A stretch of DNA of 12,373 nt from UBA6100 sp049658145 (GCA_049658145.1 JBASOJ010000033.1:1-12373), one strand, 5' to 3'; counted from the stretch's first letter, positions 1 to 8,481 are shown. Notes: a model not told the origin generated them from the sequence alone. Made by a program: numbers and translations.

Positions 1-145
1 GCGCCGGCTCGACGAACGCACCGCGCCCGCCGCCGGCGCCGCGCCGGGTACCGTCACCCGATTCGCAGCAGCGCCTGCGCCGCTGAGCCGGCATCGCAGC
101 TGCGCCCGACGCCTCGCTCGCGTGATCGTGCTCCGCACTGCTCAT
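1..145 (-). CDS. Unrecognised protein, N-terminal part only (runs off the left edge)
   Basis: An open frame starts with ATG at 145 and stays open to the window edge, giving at least 48 residues beginning MSSAEHDHAS. The start is well supported: GGAGG sits six bases upstream, and a near-consensus promoter lies a further ~30 bases up (174-202). The visible part is rich in Ala, Gly and Arg, with an RRRRCC run near residues 22-27. It shows no domain I recognise, so the reading frame beyond the first codons is uncertain in such GC-rich sequence. The dyad overlapping its promoter is typical of an autoregulated regulator gene, but the visible residues do not show a helix-turn-helix. Function unknown. 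Confidence 0.45.
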   Translation of the reverse strand, partial: MSSAEHDHASEASGAAAMPAQRRRRCCESGDGTRRGAGGGRGAFVEPA

Positions 146-170
146 CAGCGGCCTCCCGTTCTGTGTACCT

Positions 171-202
171 AGATGTATAAAACATATATCTGACTTGGTC
201 AA
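171..202 (-). promoter_or_regulatory. Sigma-70-type promoter with overlapping operator-like dyad
   Basis: On the minus strand TTGACC (202-197) is followed by a 17-base spacer and TATACA (179-174), close to the vegetative consensus. It lies about 30 bases upstream of the ATG at 145. An imperfect inverted repeat overlaps the -10 box and the downstream half of the spacer: arms AGATGTAT (171-178) and ATATATCT (184-191), 7 of 8 positions matching, spacer AAAAC. The segment is strikingly AT-rich against its surroundings. A repressor bound here would block polymerase. Confidence 0.6.
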
Positions 203-220
203 CATCTCGCCCGGGAATCG

Positions 221-251
221 TGAAGGCGCCGCCCGTGGGACGACGCCTTCA
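221..251 (-). terminator. Candidate terminator after ftsH
   Basis: TGAAGGCG (221-228) pairs perfectly with CGCCTTCA (244-251) around a 15-base loop that holds a small CCC/GGG pairing. It begins 23 bases past the ftsH stop. No T tract follows on the minus strand, so it is either a U-poor GC-rich terminator or only a weak one. Confidence 0.35.
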
Positions 252-274
252 AATCGAGTCGTTCGGTCGGGCGG

Positions 275-2272
275 TCAGGATGCAGGGCTACCCGCATCGG
301 CGACCGGCACGCCCAGCAGTGAGGTGTCGTCCGAGTGGTCTGCCTGCTCGCTGGGCGGTTCGTCCTTCGGGCTCTTGCGCTTACCCTTACCGGAATCGGC
401 CTGCTCCTCCTTGGGATGCAGCTTCTCTTCCTCGAGGTACTCGGCCCAGCGGCCGTCGAGCAGCGCCTCGAGCTCGTCCTTGTCCACCGTCTCGCGCTCG
501 ACGAGCACTTCGGCCATAAGATCGAGCAGCTCACGGCGCTCCGTGAGTATCTTGAAGGCGACGTCGTACGCCTCATCGATCAGGCGACGCACCTCCTTGT
601 CGATCTCGAAGGCGATCTCCTGCGAGTAGTTCGGCTGCGCGGAGAAGTCCCTGCCGAGGAAGACCTCGTGCTGACCCTCGCCGAGGGTCATGGGGCCGAG
701 CTTGTCGCTCATGCCGTACTGCGTGACCATCTGCCGCGCGAGCTTGGTGGCGCGCTCGATATCGTTGCTCGCACCGGTGGTGATGTCGCCGATGGCGATC
801 GCCTCGGCCACCCGGCCTCCGAGCATCATCGCGATCTCGTCTAGCATCTCCCCGCGCGCGGAAAGGAACTTGTCCTCAACGGGCAGCGCGAGCGTGTAGC
901 CGAGCGCACGACCGCGGCTGATGATGCTGATCTTGTGGATCGGATCGGTGTTCGGCAGCACGTGTCCCACGAGCGCGTGTCCGCTCTCGTGATAGGCGAT
1001 GATCCGCTTCTCCTTCTCGGAGATGATGCGGCTCTTCTTCTCGGGACCGGCGATCACGCGCTCGATCGCGTCCTCGAGCTCGGTCATCTCGATCTCCTTC
1101 TTGCCATGGCGTGCGGCAAGAAGGGCGGCCTCGTTCACGAAGTTGGCGAGGTCCGCGCCGGTGAAGCCGGGCGTGCGCCTCGCGAGCACCTCAAGATCGA
1201 TGGCCGCGCCAAGCGGCTTGCCCCTCGTGTGTATCTTGAGGATGTCGTGACGACCCCTCAGGTCGGGCCGGTCCACGAGGATCTGACGGTCGAAGCGGCC
1301 CGGGCGCAAGAGCGCCGAGTCGAGGACGTCCGGACGGTTGGTGGCCGCCATGATGATGACGTTGTCCTTGATGTCGAACCCGTCCATCTCGACGAGCAGC
1401 TGGTTCAGGGTCTGTTCGCGTTCGTCGTGACCGCCGCCGAGACCGGCGCCGCGCATCCGGCCCACCGCGTCGAGCTCGTCGATGAAGACGATGCAGGGGC
1501 TCGCGGCCTTGGCCTGCTCGAAGAGGTCACGCACGCGGCTCGCCCCCACGCCGACGAACATCTCGACGAAGTCGGAGCCGGAGATGGTGAAGAACGGCAC
1601 GCCGGCCTCACCCGCAACGGCGCGGGCGAGCAGCGTCTTGCCGGTCCCGGGAGGGCCGACGAGCAACACGCCCTTCGGGATCTTCGCTCCGAGTGCCTGA
1701 AACTTACCCGGGTTCTCGAGGAACTCTTTGATCTCCTCGAGTTCCTCCACGGCCTCATCCACGCCAGCGACATCCTTGAAGGTGATGCGCGGCTGGTCCC
1801 GCGTGATGCGCTTCGCCCGACTCTTGCCGAACGACATCACCTTGGAGTTGCCGCCCTGCATCTGATTGATCAGCCAGAACATCACGATGACGATGATCAC
1901 GATCGGCACGAACGTCGTGAGCAACGTCAGCCAGACCGCTGTGTCCTGGACGTTGACGTTGTACTCGAGGTCGCCCTCGGCCTTCGCCGCCTGCAGCGCC
2001 TCGGAGAGGGCGGGGCCATCGAGATAGGTGGTCGTGAAGGCCACCGGCTCCTCGGCCTTCTCGGCCGCCGCGTCCGGGTAGTACTCACCCTCGATCTCCT
2101 GCGACTGCGCGAAGACCTCGGCGGACACGACCCGCCCGTCCTCGAGCGCGGTCATGAACCGGGAGCTGTCCAGCTCATCGACCTTCTCGGGCGACAGCGC
2201 GCTCGCCAGGAAGAGCAGGGCGAGCACGATGAACATCAGGTAGAGAAGCGCTGTTCTCAGATTGCGATTCAC
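275..2272 (-). CDS. ftsH: ATP-dependent zinc metalloprotease FtsH
   Basis: Membrane-anchored AAA+ protease that unfolds and degrades membrane proteins and short-lived cytosolic regulators. The 665 residues show the full family layout. A transmembrane segment at about 7-26 is followed by a short extracytoplasmic domain and a second membrane segment at about 112-134. The AAA+ domain has Walker A GPPGTGKT (206-213), Walker B IVFIDELD (261-268) and the second region of homology ending RPGRFDR (323-329). The zinc site is HESGH (428-432), with the expected Asp ligand in ASNDIERAT (D504). The tail after ~620 is charged and low-complexity, as usual. The start is GTG at 2272, preceded by AAGGAG nine bases away. 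It is last in a minus-strand run, 23 bases after hpt. Length and motifs are normal. Confidence 0.98.
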   Translation of the reverse strand: MNRNLRTALLYLMFIVLALLFLASALSPEKVDELDSSRFMTALEDGRVVSAEVFAQSQEIEGEYYPDAAAEKAEEPVAFTTTYLDGPALSEALQAAKAEGDLEYNVNVQDTAVWLTLLTTFVPIVIIVIVMFWLINQMQGGNSKVMSFGKSRAKRITRDQPRITFKDVAGVDEAVEELEEIKEFLENPGKFQALGAKIPKGVLLVGPPGTGKTLLARAVAGEAGVPFFTISGSDFVEMFVGVGASRVRDLFEQAKAASPCIVFIDELDAVGRMRGAGLGGGHDEREQTLNQLLVEMDGFDIKDNVIIMAATNRPDVLDSALLRPGRFDRQILVDRPDLRGRHDILKIHTRGKPLGAAIDLEVLARRTPGFTGADLANFVNEAALLAARHGKKEIEMTELEDAIERVIAGPEKKSRIISEKEKRIIAYHESGHALVGHVLPNTDPIHKISIISRGRALGYTLALPVEDKFLSARGEMLDEIAMMLGGRVAEAIAIGDITTGASNDIERATKLARQMVTQYGMSDKLGPMTLGEGQHEVFLGRDFSAQPNYSQEIAFEIDKEVRRLIDEAYDVAFKILTERRELLDLMAEVLVERETVDKDELEALLDGRWAEYLEEEKLHPKEEQADSGKGKRKSPKDEPPSEQADHSDDTSLLGVPVADAGSPAS

Positions 2273-2295
2273 GCGGAGGTGCTCCTTATCAGACT

Positions 2296-2847
2296 TCAGT
2301 CGGCGTAAATCTCCGGCTTGAGGACGCCGATGTATGGCAGGTTGCGGTATCGTTCAGCAAAGTCGAGGCCGTAACCGACAACGAAGTCGTCGGGAACGGT
2401 GAAGCCGATGTACTTGCAGTCGATCGGTACCTGCTGTTTCCCTTCCTTGGCAAGCAGCGTGACCACCTCGAGGCTGTTCGGCTTGCGAGAGGCGAGGTTG
2501 CGCAGCAGGTACTTAAGAGTGAGGCCAGTGTCCAGGATGTCTTCGACCACGAGGACATCACGGCCCTCGATGTCCTCGTCGAGGTCCTTGAGGATGCGCA
2601 CGACGCCCGAGGACTTCGTGGAGGACCCGTAGCTGGAGACCGCCATGAAGTCGAGTTCGACCTTCCCCTCGATGGCACGGGAAAGATCGGCCACGAACAG
2701 CGCCGCTCCGCGCAAGACCGCGACCAGGAGCAGCGGCCGCTTCGCGCCGGCATAGTCGGTGCGGATCGCGGCACCGAGTTCGCGGGTGCGCCCTGCGATC
2801 TGCTCCTCGGTGAGGACCACGTGGTCGATGTCGGCGTGAATGCTCAT
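2296..2847 (-). CDS. hpt: Hypoxanthine (guanine) phosphoribosyltransferase
   Basis: Purine salvage enzyme that joins hypoxanthine or guanine to PRPP, giving IMP or GMP in the cytosol. The 183-residue product starts MSIHADIDHV. It carries the PRPP-binding signature VLVVEDILDTGLTL, the VLRGAALF segment and the SSYGSST flexible-loop region; YIGF and PDDFVVGYGLD in the C-terminal half fit the base- and PPi-binding part of the family. I chose ATG 2847 because it gives the normal family N-terminus and has GAGAGG just upstream. In-frame GTG 2868 and ATG 2865 would add seven and six residues and abut the tilS stop. It sits between tilS and ftsH, a pairing common in Gram-positive bacteria, and is probably cotranscribed with both. 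Confidence 0.95.
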   Translation of the reverse strand: MSIHADIDHVVLTEEQIAGRTRELGAAIRTDYAGAKRPLLLVAVLRGAALFVADLSRAIEGKVELDFMAVSSYGSSTKSSGVVRILKDLDEDIEGRDVLVVEDILDTGLTLKYLLRNLASRKPNSLEVVTLLAKEGKQQVPIDCKYIGFTVPDDFVVGYGLDFAERYRNLPYIGVLKPEIYAD

Positions 2848-2868
2848 CGTCCCTCTCTCACTCATCAC

Positions 2869-4290
2869 TCACTCTGACAGCGGGTTGGTACCCGCTTCCG
2901 GCCGACGCCATACCAACTCGGCGACTCGCACTGTTGCGGGAGTCACCCGCACGTCCTCGGCGAGTCGTACACCCGCTACCCATACCACCCGGTCACCGTC
3001 ACGAACAACGGGCACTGTGGGACGCAGGCGGCGCGGGACCTTCGCATCGGTGAGCAGATCGCCCACCTTCTTCATACCTTCCATGCCGAACGGCCTGATG
3101 CGATCGCCATCCCGCATCGCGTCCACCACCAGCGGCCAGGCGACGGCATCCGCGTCGAGCGAGACCCGGTCCGGGCCGCCAGCCGGCTCGCTCGCGTGTG
3201 CGACGCGGGCCTCGAGCACGCCCGCCGCTCCCGCGTCGACCTCGCCGGGCAGATGGAGCACGCCGGGCGAGACACTCCTTAGACCATCCTGCTTGCGGGA
3301 AATCCTTAGTTTACCGTACTCCGTCTCGGCACGCAGGCCGAACGGAAGGTCTCGCGAGAAGTCATCATCGCCGAGACCGTCGACGAGTGCTTCGGTGTGT
3401 TCGAACTCGAGCCTCGACGCCTCGGGGAACGCACCCATGAGCGCGGCGCGAACGGTACGGCGCAGCATCGGGCGCGTCAGCGTGCCCATGAGCATTCGGT
3501 CGAAGACGAGCGCGTCCGTCTCGAGGCACGAGAAGTCGTGGACGAACGCATCCGCCATGTCGCCCAGTAGCGCGTCCTCCTCGGCGATGATCGCGAGCGT
3601 CCGGGCCATCACCGCGTGAAACGCCGGATTCCGCTCGAGGATGCGCGGCACCAGTTCACCCCGAACCCACGCCCGCTCCCTCGAGGTGTCGGCGTTGGTG
3701 GCGTCTTCGCGCCACGGCTGACCGATCGCGCCCAGGTAGCTGACCACGTCCGCGCGCCGCGCGTCGATGAGCGGCCGCACGATCCGGTCGCGGACGGGCG
3801 CGATCGAGCGAAGCCCGCCGCTGCCCGCCCCCGCCAACAGCCGCGCCAGAAACGTCTCGATGCGGTCGTCGAGGGTGTGCCCGACGGCCACACGGCCCTT
3901 CGCCACCGGCACTCCCCGCTCCCCGCACCGTCGTTCGAGTTCCGCTGCCGCAAAGTCGTAGCGCACGCGGCGACCCGCGTCCTCGAGGTTGAGGCCCTCA
4001 GCGTCGGCAAGCGCCGAGACGTCTGCACGCACCGTCGTGCACGCAACACCGAGTTCATCGCAGAGTGCGGTCACGAACGCCTCGTCGGCATCGGATGCCT
4101 CGCCACGCAGCTGGTGATTGATGTGCAGCACGCTCAGCCCGCCGAACTCGCACAGCGCGCCGGCGGCGAGCAGCCGCAGCAGTGCCACCGAGTCGGCGCC
4201 TCCGCTCACCATGGCGACGACGACCGCGCCCGGACGCAGCATGTCGTGGTGGGCGACGGTGGCAGACGCGATGTCCTCGAGCCGGTGCAT
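2869..4290 (-). CDS. tilS: tRNA(Ile)-lysidine synthetase
   Basis: Modifies C34 of the CAU-anticodon tRNA-Ile to lysidine using ATP, which switches decoding from AUG to AUA. The PP-loop motif SGGADS lies about 28 residues from the chosen start and is followed by VALLRLLAAG. Other family marks are HINHQLRG, the FAAAELERR region and GHTLDDRIETFLARLLAGAGSGGL, with IVRPLIDARRADVVSYL and the W-R-E-D-A-T-N segment after it. The C-terminal part ends in a TilS-type substrate-binding domain (IRPFGMEGMKKVGDLLTDAKV). Start choice is uncertain: ATG 4290 gives the usual N-terminal length, while GTG 4326 is in frame, adds 12 residues and sits five bases after the CBS gene with AAGGCGG close by. Its TGA stop nearly abuts the hpt coding region. 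Confidence 0.94.
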   Translation of the reverse strand: MHRLEDIASATVAHHDMLRPGAVVVAMVSGGADSVALLRLLAAGALCEFGGLSVLHINHQLRGEASDADEAFVTALCDELGVACTTVRADVSALADAEGLNLEDAGRRVRYDFAAAELERRCGERGVPVAKGRVAVGHTLDDRIETFLARLLAGAGSGGLRSIAPVRDRIVRPLIDARRADVVSYLGAIGQPWREDATNADTSRERAWVRGELVPRILERNPAFHAVMARTLAIIAEEDALLGDMADAFVHDFSCLETDALVFDRMLMGTLTRPMLRRTVRAALMGAFPEASRLEFEHTEALVDGLGDDDFSRDLPFGLRAETEYGKLRISRKQDGLRSVSPGVLHLPGEVDAGAAGVLEARVAHASEPAGGPDRVSLDADAVAWPLVVDAMRDGDRIRPFGMEGMKKVGDLLTDAKVPRRLRPTVPVVRDGDRVVWVAGVRLAEDVRVTPATVRVAELVWRRPEAGTNPLSE

Positions 4291-4331
4291 GCACTCAGGG
4301 TAGAGCCCCACGCAGCCCGGCGCCACCCGCC

Positions 4332-4760
4332 TTAGGTAGCCTCTTCGCCGGCGACGTCCTCGATGGTGGCCATCGTGACCTCCCCGACAAGCCGGTGCCG
4401 GTCGTCAGTGACCGAGATGGTCCTGTAGCCGAGCTCGAGCATCCGCAAGAGGGCATCACGCAGGGACTGGTCCGGCGAGATCGAGACCGTACCCGGATCC
4501 AAGTGTGTCGTCAGATCCTGGGCGGTGTGTCCGTCCCGGATCTCGCTGGTATCGAGCCACCCGACGAGTCGACCGTCGCGCTCGATGACGTAGATGAACC
4601 GGCGACGACCCGCCGCATCCCTCAGTGCCATCGTCTCGGCACCTACGAAGACCACCGCGGGAGAGCGCATCACCTCGTGGACGGGAACCTGCGACAACCG
4701 TTCGAGCAGGTGCACGTCCTCGAACGGATCCGGCACTACGTCGCGCGCTGGCTCGATCAT
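4332..4760 (-). CDS. CBS-domain pair protein
   Basis: A 142-residue protein made almost entirely of two CBS motifs, roughly residues 24-75 (VPVHEVM...FIYVIERDGRLVGWLDTSEI) and 82-138 (DLTTHLDPGTVSISPDQSLRDAL and, after a short gap, the segment ending DRHRLVGEVTM). Such pairs usually bind adenine nucleotides and act as sensors. With no catalytic domain attached, the target is unknown. The N-terminal stretch resembles the linker between ATPase and CBS domains in betaine-type ABC transporters, so it might descend from such a protein, but no ATPase remains upstream. The ATG at 4760 is preceded by GGGGG six bases away. It heads the run CBS-tilS-hpt-ftsH, with tilS beginning within a few to ~40 bases of its TAA stop. 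Confidence 0.85.
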   Translation of the reverse strand: MIEPARDVVPDPFEDVHLLERLSQVPVHEVMRSPAVVFVGAETMALRDAAGRRRFIYVIERDGRLVGWLDTSEIRDGHTAQDLTTHLDPGTVSISPDQSLRDALLRMLELGYRTISVTDDRHRLVGEVTMATIEDVAGEEAT

Positions 4761-4787
4761 GATCGCCCCCGTCGGATCGTTGGTAAC

Positions 4788-4815
4788 AGCTTAATCCGCC
4801 TGAACGCAACGTCAA
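4788..4815 (-). promoter_or_regulatory. Candidate promoter for the CBS-tilS-hpt-ftsH run
   Basis: On the minus strand TTGACG (4815-4810) and TAAGCT (4793-4788) are separated by 16 bases. This places a start site near 4781 and a leader of about 20 bases before the ATG at 4760. The -35 matches consensus at five of six positions; the -10 keeps only the most conserved TA...T positions. Confidence 0.4.
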
Positions 4816-4844
4816 GCGCGCCTCATCGCGTCTGCGCCTCGCGA

Positions 4845-4859
4845 AGTCCGGGCCGGACT
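4845..4859. repeat. Perfect 15-base inverted repeat (operator candidate)
   Basis: AGTCCGG-G-CCGGACT has seven-base arms around a single central base. It lies 30 bases upstream of the -35 box proposed at 4810-4815. The loop is too tight for a convincing transcription terminator, so a protein-binding site is the better reading. Confidence 0.35.
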
Positions 4860-4978
4860 CGTTTGATTGCAGGAATGCGCCAGGTGACGTCGAATCCCAC
4901 GATGAGTACGAGCACCGCCGCGCGCATCCCAGCACGAAGCCTCCCTCAACACGCGCCATCGCCGGACAACGGCGCGAC

Positions 4979-5009
4979 TTGGCAACGTGTGATGTGCGTG
5001 TGGTACTCT
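4979..5009 (+). promoter_or_regulatory. Weak promoter candidate for the fdn operon
   Basis: TTGGCA (4979-4984) and TACTCT (5004-5009) are 19 bases apart, with a TG one base before the -10 box, an extended -10 arrangement. The spacing is longer than ideal. It is placed just before the structured leader that precedes fdnG. A different promoter inside the leader is possible. Confidence 0.25.
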
Positions 5010-5017
5010 TTCTTCTG

Positions 5018-5328
5018 GTAAGGGGGTCGCGTGAGAACCGGCATTCTCAACGCACGCTACAGTCGACGGTTCGGTCAACGCCACGGCGGCGCATACGCGC
5101 ATACCCGTGGCGTTTCTCGTTGTCTCACGAGCGACATCCCTCACCGCCCGCCGTCTGAAGACGCGGGCATGCCCCATCCGTCAGCGGCCCCGAAGCCCGG
5201 GGCAGGGGCCGGAAGGTCCGCCGCCCCGCGAGGCCTACGGCCCGCGCAGTCGCGCAGAGTAAGGGGGTGACCGGCGCACACTACTGTTTGGACATGAGTA
5301 GTTCCCGAGTTCAGGTAGGGAGGTAAGC
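5018..5328 (+). promoter_or_regulatory. Structured leader or possible noncoding RNA upstream of fdnG
   Basis: This ~310-base stretch has no convincing gene but folds well on paper. Hairpins: GCGTGAGAA with TTCTC(A)ACGC at 5029-5053 (one bulged A); AACGCCACGG with CCGTGGCGTT at 5077-5114 (ten perfect pairs, with an inner GCGC-ATAC-GCGC); CTCGT with ACGAG at 5116-5131; GCCCG(C)CGTC-TGAA-GACGCGGGC at 5146-5168; GGCCCC with GGGGCC at 5186-5210. The last 3' arm can instead pair with GGTCC across a GGAA loop (5206-5219), a mutually exclusive fold. GTAAGGGGGT occurs at both 5018-5027 and 5259-5268. A further dyad, ACTACT (5280-5285) and AGTAGT (5297-5302), lies near the fdnG ribosome binding site. 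I cannot match it to a known riboswitch. Confidence 0.35.
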
Positions 5329-8300
5329 GTGAACCTTTCGAGGCGAGGATTCTTCAAGCTCACTGGTGCGACATTCGCAGCCGGTGCGCTGGCCGAGCTC
5401 TTCGGCCCCTCGAACGCGTTCGCTGCTGATGCGGTTCCGGAAATGCGCATCACAGGTGCAACCGAGTCGACGTCTATCTGCTGCTATTGCGGTGTCGGCT
5501 GCGGAATGGTGCTCTCCGTCAAGGACGGCGAGCTCATCAACCTGGAAGGCGATCCGGATCACCCCATCAACAGGGGCGCGTTGTGCTCAAAGGGTAATGC
5601 CCAGTTCAACATCCGCAACGTCTACGATCCCGAGACGGGCGAGCTCATGCTCAACCCGGCTCGCGTGACCAAGGTGAAGTACCGCGCACCTGGCGCCGAC
5701 GCGTTCGAGGAGAAGGACTGGGAGTGGGCCATCGATGAGATCGCCAAGCGCGTCAAGGCGACCCGCGATGCCAATTACACCGCAGTCGACGACAAGGGTG
5801 TCACCGTCAATCGCTGCGAAGCCATCGGCAACCTTGGTGGCGCGGCACTCGACAGCGAAGAGGGCTATGTGGTGCAGAAGTTCGCGCGCGCGCTCGGCGT
5901 GACGTGGATCGAGCACCAGGCTCGTATATGACACAGCGCCACGGTCCAAGGTTTGGGCCAAACGTTCGGGCGCGGTGCCATGACGAACCACTGGATCGAC
6001 CTGAAGAACGCCGATGTCGTCATGGTCAACGGCAGCAACGCAGCTGAGAACCACCCGATCTCGATGAAGTGGGTGCAGGAGGCCAAGGACAACGGAGCGA
6101 AGCTCATCGTCGTCGACCCCCGATTCACCCGCAGCGCCGCAATCGCCGATCTCTACGCCCCGCTCCGTTCGGGTACGGATATCGCATTCTACGGCGGTCT
6201 GTTCAACTACATCATGGAGAACGGCCTGTACCACGAGGACTACGTCAAGAACTACACGAACGCGTCCTATATCGTTAAGGACACGTTCACGTTCGACGAC
6301 GGGATGTTCTCGGGCTACAACGAGGAGACCGGCAAGTACGACGCCACGAAGTGGGCGTACGAGATCGCCGAAGAGGTGCCGTGGGATACGACACCGACCG
6401 GTGCGTACTCCTGGGTCAACAAGCCCGGCACTCCGGCGTTCGCGGCTCCTGTCAACAAGAAGGCCAAGACCGACCCGACGCTGCAGGACCCGCGCTGTGT
6501 GTGGCAGCTCATGAAGGAGCACTACGCCCGCTACACGCCGGATCTCGTGTCGAGCATCACCGGTATGCCGAAGGACCTGATGCTCGAGGTCTGGGACCTG
6601 TACGCATCGACGGGTGTGGCCGGCAAGGCCGGCGTCATCATGTACGCGATGGGCCAGACCCAGCACACGTACGGCTCGCAGAACGTGCGCGCTATGGCGA
6701 TGATGCAGCTCCTCCTCGGCAACATCGGTATCGCCGGCGGTGGCGTTGACGCCCTCCGTGGTGAGTCCAACGTCCAGGGTTCAACCGACATGGCGCTGCT
6801 GTTCCACATCATCCCCGGTTACAACCCCACGCCGGTCGCAGGTAGTCACCCGAAGCTGGCGGACTATCTCGCGAAGACCACGGTTGTCAACGGGTACTGG
6901 ACGAACCGGCCGAAGTTCATCGTGAGCTACCTCAAGGAGCTCTACGGCGACTACGCCACGCTCGAGAACGACTACGCGTACGACATGATGCCGAAGCTCG
7001 ATGGCACGAACCACAGCCACATCGCCATGTTCGAACACATGGAAGCCGGCAAGATGGAGGGTCTGTTCCTGTGGGGACAGAACCCGGCTGTCGGTGGCCC
7101 GAACTGCTCACAGGAGCGTCGCGCCATGGCGAAGCTGAAGTGGATGGTCACCATCGACCTGTGGGAGACCGAGACCGCGCTCTTCTGGAGCGAGAAGGCC
7201 AATGTGAACCCGGCCGAGATCGATACCGAGGTCTTCATGCTTCCGGCGGCGTGCCACTACGAGAAGCAGGGCGAGGTGGCCAACTCCGGTCGCTGGATCC
7301 AGTGGCGCTACAAGGCCGTGGAACCGCCCGGAGACTGCAAGGACGACCTCGAGATCGTCTCGGAACTGTACCTCAAGATCAAGGAGCTCTACGAGGCCGA
7401 GGGTGGTGCCAACCCCGAGCAGATCACCAAGCTCAACTGGGACTACCTGGATGAGAGTGGCCACGCAGACGTCCGCAAGGTCGCCATGGCCATCAACGGC
7501 TACACGGTGGCAGACAAGAAGCTCGTCAAGAACTTCACGCTTCTTGGCGCAGACGGCTCCACTGCGTGCGGCAACTGGATCTACAGTGGCTACTACAACA
7601 AGCAGGATGCCTGGGAAGATCCGTCACAGCAGCCCACCGGTGCCCGCGACAACGCGGATAACCCGGGTGAGGGCCTCGAGAAGCCGGTCGGTTCGTACCT
7701 CGGTTGGGCATTCGCGTGGCCGGTGAACCGCCGGATCATCTACAATCGCGCTTCGGCCGACGCCGATGGCAAGCCCTACAACCCGGACAAGGTCCTCGTG
7801 GCCTGGGACGGCGAGAAGTGGCTGCGGAACGACGTGCCGGACTTCGGTTGGTCCAAGACGGTGGACGGTAAGGCAGTAGCGATTCCGCCGAACAAGACCG
7901 CATTCATGATGAACGCGGAGGGCGTCAGCCGGTTCTTCGCATCCGGTAACGCTGATGGTCCGTTCCCTGAGCACTACGAGCCGTTCGAGTCGCCGGTCGA
8001 CAACCAGATGTCCGGCACTCAGATGAACCCCGCGGTCGTCGTCGTCGAATCAGCTGCGAAGACCCGCGGAACCGCGGACAAGTTCCCGATCGTCATGACC
8101 ACCTTCCGACTCACCGAGCACTGGCAGACCGGCGGTCTCACCCGCAACCTGCCGTGGCTCGTCGAGACCATGCCCAAGATGTTCGTCGAGATCTCCAAGG
8201 AGCTCGCCGAGGAGAAGGGCATCGTCTCAGGCGATAACGTGGTCATCGAGAACAACCGTGGCGCTATCACCGCATTCGCGATGGTCACGGCCCGCCTCAA

Positions 8301-8481
8301 GTCGCTCACCGTTGGCGATCAGACGGTTCACCAGATCGCTGCTCCGTGGCACTGGGGCTACAGTGGCGCGTGCGCCGTCGGCGGCATCGCCAACGACCTC
8401 ACGCCCAATGTCGGTGATGCCAACACCTGGATCCCCGAGTACAAGTCGTTCCTAGTCGATGTCCGGAAGCAGGAGGTGTGA
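5329..8481 (+). CDS. fdnG: Formate dehydrogenase-N type catalytic subunit, selenocysteine-containing
   Basis: Oxidises formate to CO2 at a molybdenum (or tungsten) bis-pterin site on the outer face of the membrane. The gene must be read through the in-frame TGA at 5929-5931 as selenocysteine 201, giving 1050 residues, about the family length. The protein starts with a Tat signal (SRRGFFKL, likely cleaved after AFA at ~32). A [4Fe-4S] site follows at C51, C54, C58 and C86 with C-x2-C-x3-C-x27-C spacing. The active-site block is QARI-U201-H202, then FGRGAMTNHW, as in FdnG. A pterin-dinucleotide-binding domain occupies roughly the last 130 residues, from about FPIVMTTFRLTEHW. The start is GTG 5329 after GGGAGG. 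AGGAGG near its 3' end serves fdnH, three bases on. Not a frameshift: frame and homology continue exactly across the TGA. Confidence 0.97.
5929..5959 (+). promoter_or_regulatory. Bacterial SECIS element of fdnG
   Basis: The UGA codon (5929-5931) is followed by 11 bases and then a 17-base hairpin, GGUCCAAGGUUUGGGCC (5943-5959). It has seven pairs, one of them U-G, and an exposed GGU loop (5950-5952). From memory of E. coli fdhF, the SelB-binding minihelix there is also 17 nt, 11 nt after UGA, with AGGU at the same place. The hairpin recruits SelB with Sec-tRNA so that the UGA is decoded rather than terminating. Confidence 0.9.

Noticed and set aside
935..2308. Long open frame (457 codons) on the plus strand
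   Set aside because: It is antisense to ftsH. The predicted protein is a His/Asp/Arg/Leu-rich mixture typical of the opposite strand of a GC-rich gene, while ftsH has complete motifs.
4823..4927. 34-codon minus-strand frame with a hydrophobic start (MRAAVLVLIVGF...)
   Set aside because: No ribosome binding site at proper distance (GGGAGG is about 12 bases away) and no known relative. It could be a small membrane peptide but the evidence is too thin.
4979..4997. Possible sigma-54 (-24/-12) promoter before the fdn leader
   Set aside because: TTGGCA fits the -24 element, but the required GC at the fixed -12 spacing is absent (TG instead).
5031..5270. 79-codon plus-strand frame starting GTG after AAGGGGG
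   Set aside because: Composition is Pro/Arg/Ala-rich with no domain, it runs through the strong hairpins of the leader, and its start lies inside the first stem. Structure explains the region better.
5294..5326. Ten-codon ORF (ATG to TAA) ending two bases before the fdnG GTG
   Set aside because: It has no ribosome binding site of its own, and its end is simply the GGGAGG ribosome binding site of fdnG. A coupling leader peptide cannot be shown.
5018..5328. Molybdenum cofactor riboswitch or tRNA-Sec in the fdnG leader
   Set aside because: I could not find the conserved core of a Moco-type riboswitch, nor a UCA anticodon loop in a tRNA-Sec fold on either strand.
5587..6666. Minus-strand open frame (359 codons) across fdnG, including its TGA
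   Set aside because: Antisense shadow of fdnG with no recognisable domain; fdnG homology is continuous on the plus strand.
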